NCBI RefSeq assembly: GCF_007858285.1
Contig: NZ_VFIL01000003.1
Coordinates: 124,001 to 188,000, forward strand
Length of the DNA: 64,000 nucleotides
Direction: 5' to 3'
Source of the DNA: Pseudomonas brenneri
GTDB taxonomy: Bacteria; Pseudomonadota; Gammaproteobacteria; Pseudomonadales; Pseudomonadaceae
Made by a program: the position numbers and the translations under genes
Shown: positions 7,505 through 16,514 of the stretch, piece after piece
Position numbering within the stretch: the first letter of the stretch is position 1
How the letters are laid out: each line of letters starts with the position of its first letter
Notes under the pieces: generated by a model
What the model saw: only the letters and a program-made list of their open reading frames with translations
What the model was told of the DNA's origin: nothing
Databases searched by the model: none

Positions 7505-8788
7505 ATGCAAACCAGCTCCCCGGCGACTACCCAGAGTCCGCCCGTTGTCGATCTTCGTTGGCTACGGGTGATTCCACCGATTGTCATCACCTGCATCATG
7601 TCTTACATGGACCGCATCAATATCGCCTTCGCCATGCCCGGTGGCATGGCTGACGAACTGGGTGTTTCTGCCAGTATGGTGGGCCTGGCGGGCGGTATCT
7701 TTTTTGTCGGCTACCTGTTCCTGCAAGTGCCCGGCGGCAAGTTGGCGGTACATGGCAGTGGCAAACGCTTCATCGGCTGGTCGCTGCTGGCCTGGGCGGT
7801 GATTTCGATCCTCACGGGCTTTGTCACCAACCACTATCAATTGCTGTTCCTGCGTTTTGCCCTGGGGGTGGCCGAGGGCGGTATGTTGCCGGTGGTGTTG
7901 ACCATGATCAGCAACTGGTTCCCCGACAAGGAGCGCGGGCGGGCCAACGCGATTGTGATCATGTTCGTGCCATTGGCCGGCATCATCACCGCGCCGTTAT
8001 CCGGCTGGATTATTGCGGCCCTGGACTGGCGGATGCTGTTCATCATCGAAGGCCTGTTGTCGGCGGTGGTGATGGTGTTGTGGATGCTGACCATCAGCGA
8101 CCGACCGCAAGAGGCCAAGTGGATCAGTGAGCGTGAGCGCGATTACTTGATCACCACCCTGGCCGAAGAACAGAAAGCCATTGCCGCCAAGGCCGTGAAA
8201 AACGCCTCGTTGTCCGAGGTCATGGCTGACAAGACCCTATGGCATCTGATCGCCCTCAACTTCTTCTACCAGGCCGGTATCTATGGCTACACCCTGTGGC
8301 TGCCGAGCATCGTCAAGGAACTGACCCAGAGCGGCATGGGCAAGGTGGGCATGCTGGCGACCCTGCCTTATATCGCTGCGATGTTCGGCATGCTGATGTT
8401 CTCCAACCTGTCGGATCGCAGCGGCAAGCGCCGGGCATTTATTGCCGTGCCCCTGACTGGCCTGGCGCTGTGCCTGACGTTGTCGGTGATCCTGCGTGAG
8501 CAGATCTGGCTGTCTTTTGCCGCGCTGGTGGGCTGCGGGTTCTTCCTGCAAGCGGCAGCGGGGATTTTCTGGACCATCCCGGCGAAAATTTTCAGCGCTG
8601 AAGCGGCTGGCGGTGCTCGTGGCCTGATCAATGCCCTGGGCAACCTCGGCGGGTTTTGCGGGCCGTACATCGTCGGCGTACTGATCAGCCAATACTCCCA
8701 AAGCATCGGCGTCTACAGCCTGGCCCTATCGGTGGTGCTGGCGGCGGTGCTCGCCATGACCTTGCCACGCAAGTGCGAACAGGCCTAA
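7505..8788 (+). CDS. MFS transporter, anion:cation symporter family
   Basis: A 427-residue major facilitator with about 12 hydrophobic segments. The loop-2 region (YMDRINIAFAMPGGMADELG) and overall length match the ACS branch that carries sugar acids such as galactonate, glucarate and hexuronates by proton symport. It follows pdxA2 by 54 bases in the same direction. The island also encodes an ABC importer, so the two systems may take up different substrates, for example the free sugar and its acid. Confidence 0.85.
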   Translation: MQTSSPATTQSPPVVDLRWLRVIPPIVITCIMSYMDRINIAFAMPGGMADELGVSASMVGLAGGIFFVGYLFLQVPGGKLAVHGSGKRFIGWSLLAWAVISILTGFVTNHYQLLFLRFALGVAEGGMLPVVLTMISNWFPDKERGRANAIVIMFVPLAGIITAPLSGWIIAALDWRMLFIIEGLLSAVVMVLWMLTISDRPQEAKWISERERDYLITTLAEEQKAIAAKAVKNASLSEVMADKTLWHLIALNFFYQAGIYGYTLWLPSIVKELTQSGMGKVGMLATLPYIAAMFGMLMFSNLSDRSGKRRAFIAVPLTGLALCLTLSVILREQIWLSFAALVGCGFFLQAAAGIFWTIPAKIFSAEAAGGARGLINALGNLGGFCGPYIVGVLISQYSQSIGVYSLALSVVLAAVLAMTLPRKCEQA

Positions 8789-8814
8789 GACTTACCTTGA
8801 AGAGGAATCGAACC

Positions 8815-9741
8815 ATGAATCAGGAAGTGCTCTTGCTGGTGCAAAAATGCGCCCATACCTTCAGTTTCTATGACGTGCAGACGGGGGCGGTGCTCAAGCA
8901 CATCCGGTTGCCGGAGTTCCCGCACGAGTTTGTGGTGGACTCGAAAAACCGCTTTGCCTACGTCGGCCATTACGGCATCGAAACTTCCAGCCACGAAGGC
9001 GAGGGCGGTTGCTCGGTGTTCGTCATCGACCTTGAGCGCGCCGAGCATGTACGCACTCTGAGCATCTGGCCGTTCCGCCGCCCCCATGGCCTGGCGATGG
9101 ATGATCAGGACCGCCTCTACGTGCTCAGCGAAGGCAACTCGACCTTGCTGATCTTCGATCAGCCCCACTTGCGTGATGTACCGGACCGGGCGATTCCTTC
9201 CGGCGGCTACAAGAGCCACCTGGTGGCTATGACTCGCAATGGAGAGACCGCGTTTGCCCTCAACCTGTTGAGCAACACCATCACCCGGCTCAAGCCCCAG
9301 GATCCGACGATTGCGCCGCTGCCCATGCAGCCGGGCAGCCAGCCGGAAGGCAATTGCTTCAGCCGTGACGAGCGCACGTTGTACGTGACCACGCGTGGCG
9401 ATAACAGCATCGTCGCGGTCGACGTCGAGACCCTGAAAGTGACCCATCGTGGGCGTACCGGTGCGGACCCGACTCGGATCTACCGCGACCGCCAGGACCG
9501 GCTTTATGTGACCAATTACGGCGAACAATCGCTCTCGGTATTCAGCCCGCAGTTGGAGCAAATCCGCCGTGTCGAGTTGGACAGCACTGCCATTGCCATG
9601 AGCCTGCACCCCACGCGAGACCTGGCGTTTGTCACCCTCAAGGACCAGCGCGTGGGCATGCTCGACCTTAATACCTGGACCTTCGAGCGTTACTTCGAAA
9701 CCCTGCTGGAGCCGGATGTCTCCCAGGTCATCGTGCGGTGA
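8815..9741 (+). CDS. YncE-like beta-propeller protein
   Basis: A 308-residue protein made of repeated four-stranded blades, seen as recurring segments such as RPHGLAMDDQDRLYVLSEG, TRIYRDRQDRLYVTNYGE and SLHPTRDLAFVTLKDQ. It belongs to the YncE/lactonase-like propeller group. No signal peptide is visible, so it should be cytoplasmic. Some relatives hydrolyse sugar lactones, but I see no diagnostic active site. It sits between a sugar-acid permease and an amidohydrolase in the operon, which suggests a role with lactone or sugar-acid intermediates. Confidence 0.65.
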   Translation: MNQEVLLLVQKCAHTFSFYDVQTGAVLKHIRLPEFPHEFVVDSKNRFAYVGHYGIETSSHEGEGGCSVFVIDLERAEHVRTLSIWPFRRPHGLAMDDQDRLYVLSEGNSTLLIFDQPHLRDVPDRAIPSGGYKSHLVAMTRNGETAFALNLLSNTITRLKPQDPTIAPLPMQPGSQPEGNCFSRDERTLYVTTRGDNSIVAVDVETLKVTHRGRTGADPTRIYRDRQDRLYVTNYGEQSLSVFSPQLEQIRRVELDSTAIAMSLHPTRDLAFVTLKDQRVGMLDLNTWTFERYFETLLEPDVSQVIVR

Positions 9742-9776
9742 GCAGCCTCTGCCTGCACGAACGCCTGGGCCTTGAG

Positions 9777-10697
9777 ATGAACGGGGCTGCACCGATCACC
9801 CTGATCGACGCACACCATCACCTCTGGGACCTGGATTGCGGTCGTTACCCGTGGCTGCAAGGGGCGCCGGACCCGGGGTTTTTCCTCGGTGACTATCAGC
9901 CTTTGCGCCGGCATTACCGGGCGCCGGATTACCTGGCCGACAGCGCTGCGCACCGGGTGTTGGCCACTGTGCATTGCGAGGCCGAGCACGAGCGCAGCGA
10001 TCAAGTGGGGGAGACCCGTTGGGTGCATGAGCAATATGCCCGCTACGGGTTCCCGAATGCGGTGGTGGCCCATGCCTGGCTGCATGCTGATAACTGCGCC
10101 GACATTCTGGGACAGCATCTGGAGTTTCCACTGGTGCGAGGTATCCGCAGCAAGCCGCTCACCGCTGCCACGCCACACCAGTCGGACACTGTGCGCGGCT
10201 TGTCGGGCAGCCTGCAGGACGAGCAGTGGCTCAGAGGCCTGGCGCTGCTGGAGCGGCATGGGCTGTCCTGGGATTTACGTGTGCCTTACTGGCATTTGGA
10301 AGAGGCGGCACAGGTGGCCGCGATGTTTCCGGGATTGACCATCGTGCTCAACCACATGGGCTTCCCGTGGGACCGCAGTGAGAGCGGCCTGGCCGGTTGG
10401 CGGCGAGGGATGCAGGCATTGGCGGCCCAACCCAACGTCTGGGTAAAGGTTTCCGAACTGGGGTTGCGCGACCAACCCTGGACGATGGAAGGCAACCGCG
10501 CAGTGGTTCGCGAAACCCTGGCCCTGTTTGGTATTGAGCGCTGCCTGTTCGCCAGTAATTTCCCGGTGGCTGGTTTGCGCATTGGTTATGACGCTTTGGT
10601 GCAGGCCATGGATGCCCTGTTGGATGGCTACGACGCAGTGCAGCGCGAAGGGTTTTTCTGGCGCAACGCGCAGCAGGTCTACCGCATCACGCTGTAG
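9777..10697 (+). CDS. Amidohydrolase-2 family protein, probable sugar lactonase
   Basis: A 306-residue TIM-barrel amidohydrolase of the COG3618 type. The N-terminal metal motif is IDAHHHLWDLD near residues 8-18, later blocks include LNHMGFPWDR and a late FASNFPV strand. L-fucono-, L-rhamnono- and galactarolactonases belong to this group, so it probably opens a 1,4- or 1,5-lactone. The ATG at 9777 gives the normal family N-terminus; a GTG at 9738 overlaps the previous stop (GTGA) and is an alternative coupled start. The island also has an SMP-30 lactonase, so lactone opening appears to be covered twice. Confidence 0.8.
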   Translation: MNGAAPITLIDAHHHLWDLDCGRYPWLQGAPDPGFFLGDYQPLRRHYRAPDYLADSAAHRVLATVHCEAEHERSDQVGETRWVHEQYARYGFPNAVVAHAWLHADNCADILGQHLEFPLVRGIRSKPLTAATPHQSDTVRGLSGSLQDEQWLRGLALLERHGLSWDLRVPYWHLEEAAQVAAMFPGLTIVLNHMGFPWDRSESGLAGWRRGMQALAAQPNVWVKVSELGLRDQPWTMEGNRAVVRETLALFGIERCLFASNFPVAGLRIGYDALVQAMDALLDGYDAVQREGFFWRNAQQVYRITL

Positions 10698-10712
10698 TCC
10701 CGAATAACAATA

Positions 10713-12239
10713 ATGACGGTGCAATCCATGAATACTCTCGAACCTGGCCAGCGCGGCGCAGTGCCGTTGCTGCACTTTGAAAATGTCTGCAAAAGCTTTG
10801 GCGGTACCTTGGCCGTCAATCACGTAAGCCTTGAAGTCGAGGCCGGCAGCGTGCTGGCGCTGCTGGGGGAAAACGGCGCGGGCAAGTCGACATTGATCAA
10901 GCTCCTGGCCGGTGTGCATCGTCTCGACAGCGGGCGGATTCTATTTGACGGCCACCCCATCGAAACCGAGGCCGACCGCAAGGGCATCGCCTTTATCCAT
11001 CAGGATTTGGGGTTGATCGACTCTCTGAGTGCTGCCGAAAACATTGCCTTTACCTGTGGTTTTGCCCGTCGCGGCGGCCTGATCGACTGGCGGCAAGTAC
11101 GGCGCAAGGCCCGTGAAGCCCTGGCCCTGGTTGACGACAGCATTGACCCGGATACCCCGGTGGGTGAGCTGGAGCGCACCCAGAAATCCCTGGTCGCCAT
11201 TGCCCGTGCGCTGGCGGTGGACGCGCGCCTGCTGGTGCTGGATGAGCCCACCGCGAGCCTGCCCGCCGACGACGCCGAGCGGCTGTTTGTGGTGCTCAAG
11301 CGCTTGCAGGTGCAAGGCGTGGGCATGATCTATGTGTCCCATCGCCTGGATGAGATTTTCCGGGTGGCCGATCAGGTGGCGGTGATGCGCGATGGTCGGC
11401 TGGTGTGCCGCAAGGCCATCGCCCAAACCGACCCCCAGGATCTGGTGCGCCAGATTGTCGGGCGTGAACCCGAACAACTCTACCAGGCGGCACCCTGCAG
11501 TCACGGCCCGTTGCTGTTGCAGGTGCGTGATATGGCGTGCGGCGGGGTCAGCGGTCTGTCCTTTGACCTGCACGCCGGGGAAATCCTGGCCCTGGCCGGG
11601 CTGCGTGGCGCTGGGCAGGAGCGCGTCGGCCGGGCCTTGTTCGGTTTGCTGGCGATAGACGCTGGCGAGGTGCTGCTCGACGGTGCGCGGTTGCGCACGC
11701 ATTCGGCGGCCCAGGCCATGCGCCAAGGCTTGGGGTTGGTGGCGGGGGACCGTTGTGGTGAGTCGCTGCCAATGCCGTTGTCGGTGCGCGAGAACCTGTT
11801 TCTCAACCCATTGGCCAGCGGCAAAGGGCTGCTGGGCTGGATCTCGCCGCAGGCTGAGCGGCGCCAGGCCGAGGCGTTGGTCCGGCAATTCGATGTACGG
11901 CCCAATGCCACTGAATGTGCGGTGGAAACCCTGAGCGGTGGCAATCAGCAAAAAGTGGTGATGGCCCGTTGGTTGGAGATCACCGGGCGCCTGCTGATCC
12001 TCGAAGAGCCCACCGCCGGTGTCGACGTGGGAGCCAAGGCCGATATCTACCGGCTGGTGCAACGCGCCTTGGAGCGCGGCCTGGCGGTGTTGTTGATCTC
12101 CACCGATTTCGAGGAGGTGGCCAACATCGCCCACCGTGCCCTGGTGTTCAGCCGCTCGACTGTGGTGGCGACCCTGGGCAAGGAGGACCTGTCGCTCAGC
12201 AGCCTGTTACACCGCGCTTCGGCCAGCGATGCTGCCTGA
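10713..12239 (+). CDS. Sugar ABC transporter, duplicated ATP-binding protein
   Basis: A 508-residue tandem ATPase of the RbsA/XylG/MglA type. The first half has Walker A GENGAGKST (52-60) and Walker B LLVLDEPTASL; the second has the degenerate Walker A GLRGAGQER usual in this family, a good LSGGNQQKV signature and LLILEEPTAG. The signature motif of the first half reads ELERTQKSL rather than the usual LSxGQ, so the catalytic site it completes may be weak. The ATG at 10728 is an alternative start. The permease and binding protein follow, making a complete importer. Confidence 0.9.
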   Translation: MTVQSMNTLEPGQRGAVPLLHFENVCKSFGGTLAVNHVSLEVEAGSVLALLGENGAGKSTLIKLLAGVHRLDSGRILFDGHPIETEADRKGIAFIHQDLGLIDSLSAAENIAFTCGFARRGGLIDWRQVRRKAREALALVDDSIDPDTPVGELERTQKSLVAIARALAVDARLLVLDEPTASLPADDAERLFVVLKRLQVQGVGMIYVSHRLDEIFRVADQVAVMRDGRLVCRKAIAQTDPQDLVRQIVGREPEQLYQAAPCSHGPLLLQVRDMACGGVSGLSFDLHAGEILALAGLRGAGQERVGRALFGLLAIDAGEVLLDGARLRTHSAAQAMRQGLGLVAGDRCGESLPMPLSVRENLFLNPLASGKGLLGWISPQAERRQAEALVRQFDVRPNATECAVETLSGGNQQKVVMARWLEITGRLLILEEPTAGVDVGAKADIYRLVQRALERGLAVLLISTDFEEVANIAHRALVFSRSTVVATLGKEDLSLSSLLHRASASDAA

Positions 12240-12284
12240 ACCCCTCTATTCCATTGAACTTTATCGATAACAAGAAGGCCTGCC

Positions 12285-13304
12285 ATGAACGCTGATAATC
12301 CTGCCTCGGCGGTTAGCCCGAGGATCCTGACCCGCGACTTTTCGCGCCTGCTGCCGGTGTACGGCATGCCGGTCTTGTTGCTGGGGCTGATCGTGTTTTT
12401 CTCGGTGCTGCTGCCGGACTCGTTCCCTACGCTGCTCAACCTCAACTCGATCCTGGGCGACAAGGTGATCATCGCGATCCTGGCCCTGGCGGCGATGGTG
12501 CCGATGCTCACCAACAAGATCGACCTGACCGTGGGCTACGGCATTGTGCTGTGGCACATCCTGGCGATCAGCCTGCAGACCCGTTATGGCTTTTCCTGGC
12601 AAGCCTCGGTGCTGATCGTGCTGGCGGCCGGGTTGTTGTTCGGCCTGATCAACGGCTTGCTGGTGGAAATGGCCAGGATCGACTCGTTTATCGCCACCCT
12701 CGGCACCGGCACCGTGGTCTACGCCCTGGCGTTGTGGCACAGCGGTGGCCGCCAGGTGTTTGGGGATTTGCCAGAAGGCTTTCTGTTGCTTAACGGTGCC
12801 AGCCTGTTCGGTTTGCCGATCGCCGCGTTCTACGTGCTGGGCCTGGCGCTGTTGCTGTGGGTGGTGACCGAGTATCTGCCGATCGGGCGTTTTCTCTATG
12901 CGATTGGTGCCAACCCGAAAGCGGCCGAGTTGAATGGTATTCCCTGCCGGCGTTATGTGGTCGGGGCCTTTATGGGCTCGGGCGTGTTGACGGCGTTTGC
13001 CGGGGTGTTATTGGCCTCGCGTTTGCAGATCGGCCAGGCCAGCGTGGGCCTTGAGTTCCTGTTGCCGGCCCTGGTCGGGGCGTTTCTCGGTTCGACCACG
13101 ATCAAGCCGGGCCGAGTCAATGTGTGGGGCACGCTGATTGGCGTGGCGGTATTGGCGGTGGGCATCGCCGGTATCCAGCAACTGGGCGGGGCGTTTTTTG
13201 TCGAGCCACTGTTCAACGGTGTGACCTTGCTGCTGGCCATCGGCATTGCCGGTTATGCGGGCCGGCGCCGGGTGCGGGTGCGCAATACACCGGCCAAACC
13301 CTGA
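12285..13304 (+). CDS. Sugar ABC transporter permease
   Basis: A 339-residue inner-membrane permease of the RbsC/XylH family with 8-10 hydrophobic segments. The conserved loop GANPKAAELNGIPCRRY matches the cytoplasmic region that contacts the ATPase. It lies 45 bases after the ATPase gene and 25 bases before the binding protein gene, with AAGG before its ATG. The pentose/hexose family assignment fits the pentose-type enzymes downstream. Confidence 0.9.
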   Translation: MNADNPASAVSPRILTRDFSRLLPVYGMPVLLLGLIVFFSVLLPDSFPTLLNLNSILGDKVIIAILALAAMVPMLTNKIDLTVGYGIVLWHILAISLQTRYGFSWQASVLIVLAAGLLFGLINGLLVEMARIDSFIATLGTGTVVYALALWHSGGRQVFGDLPEGFLLLNGASLFGLPIAAFYVLGLALLLWVVTEYLPIGRFLYAIGANPKAAELNGIPCRRYVVGAFMGSGVLTAFAGVLLASRLQIGQASVGLEFLLPALVGAFLGSTTIKPGRVNVWGTLIGVAVLAVGIAGIQQLGGAFFVEPLFNGVTLLLAIGIAGYAGRRRVRVRNTPAKP

Positions 13305-13329
13305 ACCATCATTTTTTTGGGAGAACCTT

Positions 13330-14445
13330 ATGAGCCTTGAAGTGTTTCGTCGTACCCGCTTGCTCGTGTGTGTTGCCTTGATCTCGCTCGCCAGTATTGC
13401 CCAGGCTGCGGCAGACGAGTTTGTCGAACAGGCCCGGCAACGGGTGGAGGCGGCCACCCAGCCCTGGACCACTTGGCAAGGCCCGGACAGCGGGCCCGTG
13501 GCGCAAGCGGGCAAACAGGTGCTGTTTATCGCCTCGGACCTGCGCAACAGCGGTGTGCTAGGGGTCAGTGAAGGGGTCAAGGCCGCAGCGCAAGTCATGG
13601 GCTGGAAGCTGCGTATCCTTGATGGCCAGGGCAGTGTGTCCGGGCGCACGGCGGCGTTGAACCAAGGCATCGTGCTCAAGCCGGACGGGATCATTTTGGG
13701 TGGCTTCGACGCCCGGGAACAGCTCAGCACCCTGAAGAAAGTCCAGGCGGCCAAGATCCCCGTGGTGGGCTGGCACGCCGGACCAAGCGCCGGGCCGATG
13801 GCCGAGGAAGGCTTGTTCGTCAATGTCACCACCGACCCCGGTGATGTGGCGAAAATCGCCGCCTACTACGCTGTGGCGCAATCGGACGGCAAGGCCGGCG
13901 TGGTGATCCTCACCGATTCGCTGTACGCGGTGGCCACCGCCAAATCCGACGCTATGGCCGAGGTCATCAAGCAATGCAGCGGGTGCAGCCTGTTGGCGCT
14001 GGAAGATTCGCCGCTGGCTGAAACCTCGTCGCGCATGCCGCAACTGACCACATCGTTGTTGCAGCGGTTTGGCGACAAGTGGAACTACACCCTGGGCATC
14101 AATGACCTGTATTTCGACTTTATCGGCTCGTCCCTCAGTCGCCTGGGGCGCAAGCCCGACCAGCCACCGCTGAGCCTGTCGGCGGGTGACGGCAGCGAAT
14201 CGGCGTACCAGCGCATCCGCAAATCCAGCTACCAGGCCGCCACCGTACCGGAGCCGGTGACCTTGCACGGCTGGCAGTTGATCGACGAACTGAACCGCGC
14301 CTTTGCCGGGGTTGGGCCAAGCAACTATGTGACGGCGGTGCACTTGATCACGGCCAACAATATCCAGGTGGACGGCGGCCCGCGTAATACCTTCGATCCG
14401 GACAACGGTTATGCCGCGGCCTATCGCAAAATCTGGCAACGCTGA
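13330..14445 (+). CDS. Sugar ABC transporter periplasmic binding protein
   Basis: A 371-residue exported protein with a signal peptide (hydrophobic 11-26, cleavage near Ala-Gln-Ala-Ala) and a type 1 periplasmic binding fold of the RbsB/XylF class. GGGAG lies 11 bases before the ATG at 13330. The mature protein starts with a segment of about 50 residues before the first Rossmann strand (QVLFIASDLRNSGVLG), longer than in RbsB. It defines the specificity of the importer, but the ligand cannot be read from sequence. Confidence 0.85.
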   Translation: MSLEVFRRTRLLVCVALISLASIAQAAADEFVEQARQRVEAATQPWTTWQGPDSGPVAQAGKQVLFIASDLRNSGVLGVSEGVKAAAQVMGWKLRILDGQGSVSGRTAALNQGIVLKPDGIILGGFDAREQLSTLKKVQAAKIPVVGWHAGPSAGPMAEEGLFVNVTTDPGDVAKIAAYYAVAQSDGKAGVVILTDSLYAVATAKSDAMAEVIKQCSGCSLLALEDSPLAETSSRMPQLTTSLLQRFGDKWNYTLGINDLYFDFIGSSLSRLGRKPDQPPLSLSAGDGSESAYQRIRKSSYQAATVPEPVTLHGWQLIDELNRAFAGVGPSNYVTAVHLITANNIQVDGGPRNTFDPDNGYAAAYRKIWQR

Positions 14446-14456
14446 GGGCGAGGCTC

Positions 14457-15368
14457 ATGACCGGTATCGAGATTTTTGACCCGCGGCTGCACAACATTCT
14501 CAAGCCTGGCAGCGTGTTGCAGCGCCTTGGCGGCGGCGCCATCTGGGGAGAAGGCCCGGTATGGCTACCCGCCGAACAGGCCCTGGTGTGGAGTGATATT
14601 CCCAACAACCGCATGCTGCGTTGGCATGAAGGGCAGGGCGTGAGTGTGTTCCGCCAGCCGTCGCATTTCAGCAACGGTAACAGCCTGGATCGCGAGGGCC
14701 GGCTGGTCAGTTGCGAGCACGGTCGCCGGGGCATTTCCCGTACTGAGTCGGACGGTGAGGTGCGGCTGCTGGTGGACCGTTATCAAGGACGACGGCTCAA
14801 CTCGCCCAACGACCTGGTGGTCAAGTCCGATGGCAGCCTCTGGTTCAGCGATCCGGCCTACGGAATCATGAGTGACGTCGAAGGCTACAAGGCCGACAGC
14901 GAACAGGATGGCTGCCATGTGTACCGTTTCGACCCGCTCGCCAACGTCCTGGAACGGGTCGCCGATGATTTCCAGAAGCCTAATGGCCTGGCGTTTTCGC
15001 CGGACGAATCCTTGCTGTACATCTCCGATACCTCGGCCTCTCATGATCCAGCAGGCTGCCATCACGTGCGCGTGTTTGATGTCGAGGCGGGCCGCAGGCT
15101 GGTCAATGGCCGGGTGTTTGCGGTGATCGAACCGGGGCTGCCGGATGGCTTTCGGGTCGATCATCAGGGTTGGTTGTACATCAGCTCCCTGGACAGCATT
15201 CAGGTATATGCGCCCGACGGCACCTGCCTGGGCAAGATCCATGTACCGGAGAAAATTTCCAATTGCACCTTTGGCGGGCTGCGTGGCGAGCGCTTGTTTA
15301 TCAGCGCCTCGACATCGCTGTATGCCATCGACTTGAACACCCGGGGCTGTCAATTCGCAGCCGCTTGA
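14457..15368 (+). CDS. SMP-30/gluconolactonase family lactonase
   Basis: A 303-residue six-bladed propeller of the SMP-30/gluconolactonase/LRE group. The divalent-metal ligands are present: Glu32 in GEGPVW, Asn176 in KPNGLAFSPD and Asp230 in LPDGFRVD; Asn118 in SPNDLVV is the usual substrate-side residue. Members hydrolyse aldonolactones to aldonic acids. No signal peptide is visible. It is the second lactonase candidate of the island and follows the ABC binding protein by 11 bases. Confidence 0.85.
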   Translation: MTGIEIFDPRLHNILKPGSVLQRLGGGAIWGEGPVWLPAEQALVWSDIPNNRMLRWHEGQGVSVFRQPSHFSNGNSLDREGRLVSCEHGRRGISRTESDGEVRLLVDRYQGRRLNSPNDLVVKSDGSLWFSDPAYGIMSDVEGYKADSEQDGCHVYRFDPLANVLERVADDFQKPNGLAFSPDESLLYISDTSASHDPAGCHHVRVFDVEAGRRLVNGRVFAVIEPGLPDGFRVDHQGWLYISSLDSIQVYAPDGTCLGKIHVPEKISNCTFGGLRGERLFISASTSLYAIDLNTRGCQFAAA

Positions 15369-15408
15369 ACATCAACGCCGCGCCATAACAACAATAAGCG
15401 AGCCAGAC

Positions 15409-16425
15409 ATGTTTATGACCCTACCTTCGTGGTTGATCCACGGAGCGCTCCTGTGTGGGGTGCTCACCACCACCGCGGTTCTTGCTGAGCCGGAGCTTGA
15501 CCGCCAGCAGGCCGCACAGTTACTGCAGGCGCAGCAGGCCCGTGCGGTGCAGCCGTGGCGTGTGCCAAACGCAGTTGATATCGAACGTCAGCCCAACGCC
15601 GTGCTGATCCGCCAGGGCATGGCCTTGCTGCAGAACACCACGCGCCTGGCCGGCCCCTTGGTGGCGGATCCCGGCAAGCGTTTTTCGCGCAACAACCTCA
15701 ACTGCATCAATTGCCACGAAGCCGGCCCGTCGGGGCTGCCGGGCAGCAAACCGTATGGGTTGGCACTGGTCAATGCGATCCACGACTACCCCAGGCTCGA
15801 TATCAAGAGCATGCGCGTGATCACCCTGGAACAGCGGGTCGCCGGTATGTTCGGCAAGGGCGAGGCGAGCATGGGCGCGGACACGCCCGAGATGAAGGCG
15901 ATCCTGGCCTACTTGAGCTGGCTGGGCAGTGAGGCGCAGCCGGGGATGAGCATGCAAGGCACGGGGCTGGCGCGTATTACCTTGCCTGAGCGAGCCGCCG
16001 ACCCTGGTCGGGGCCAGGCCTTGTTCGGCCAATACTGTGTGCAATGCCATGGCGCCCAGGGCCTGGGGCTGAAGGCGCCGGACTTTGCCACTGGCGGCGG
16101 TTATGTGTTCCCGCCGATTGCGGGCGACGATACCTACGACGACGGTGGGCATATGTACATGGTGCCGCTGCTGACTCAATTCATTCACGCCAACATGCCG
16201 TTGGGCAGCACCGCCGACACACCATTGTTGAGTGTCGAACAGGCCTATGACATCGCCGCCTACGTCAACAGCGAATTACCTCGCCGGCATGCGCCGCAAC
16301 GGGGCGATGCCTACCCGGACCCCGCGTGGCGCCCGGCGGGTTTTGCCGTTCCTGAACACTTTCCCGATGACCCGACAGGTTATCAGCGTGTGCGTTTCGG
16401 CCCGTTCCCGACGCCTTCCGAATAG
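15409..16425 (+). CDS. Periplasmic diheme cytochrome c (TsdA-like architecture)
   Basis: A 338-residue exported protein with a signal peptide ending near Ala-Val-Leu-Ala (26) and two haem c sites, Cys99-Ile-Asn-Cys-His103 and Cys210-Val-Gln-Cys-His214. The spacing and blocks such as NNLNCINCH and HANMPLG resemble diheme cytochromes of the thiosulfate dehydrogenase (TsdA) type. In this island it more likely carries electrons from a periplasmic sugar dehydrogenase, but no such dehydrogenase is in the window. It follows the SMP-30 gene and precedes the OprD porin. Confidence 0.75.
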   Translation: MFMTLPSWLIHGALLCGVLTTTAVLAEPELDRQQAAQLLQAQQARAVQPWRVPNAVDIERQPNAVLIRQGMALLQNTTRLAGPLVADPGKRFSRNNLNCINCHEAGPSGLPGSKPYGLALVNAIHDYPRLDIKSMRVITLEQRVAGMFGKGEASMGADTPEMKAILAYLSWLGSEAQPGMSMQGTGLARITLPERAADPGRGQALFGQYCVQCHGAQGLGLKAPDFATGGGYVFPPIAGDDTYDDGGHMYMVPLLTQFIHANMPLGSTADTPLLSVEQAYDIAAYVNSELPRRHAPQRGDAYPDPAWRPAGFAVPEHFPDDPTGYQRVRFGPFPTPSE

Positions 16426-16514
16426 CCCTTTAACCCAACACTGACGGTTCCCCCCGCCTCTGGGTCTTGTCGGCCTGGAAGGCTTCCTTGTGCCTATAAG
16501 AAAAGAGAGCAGCC

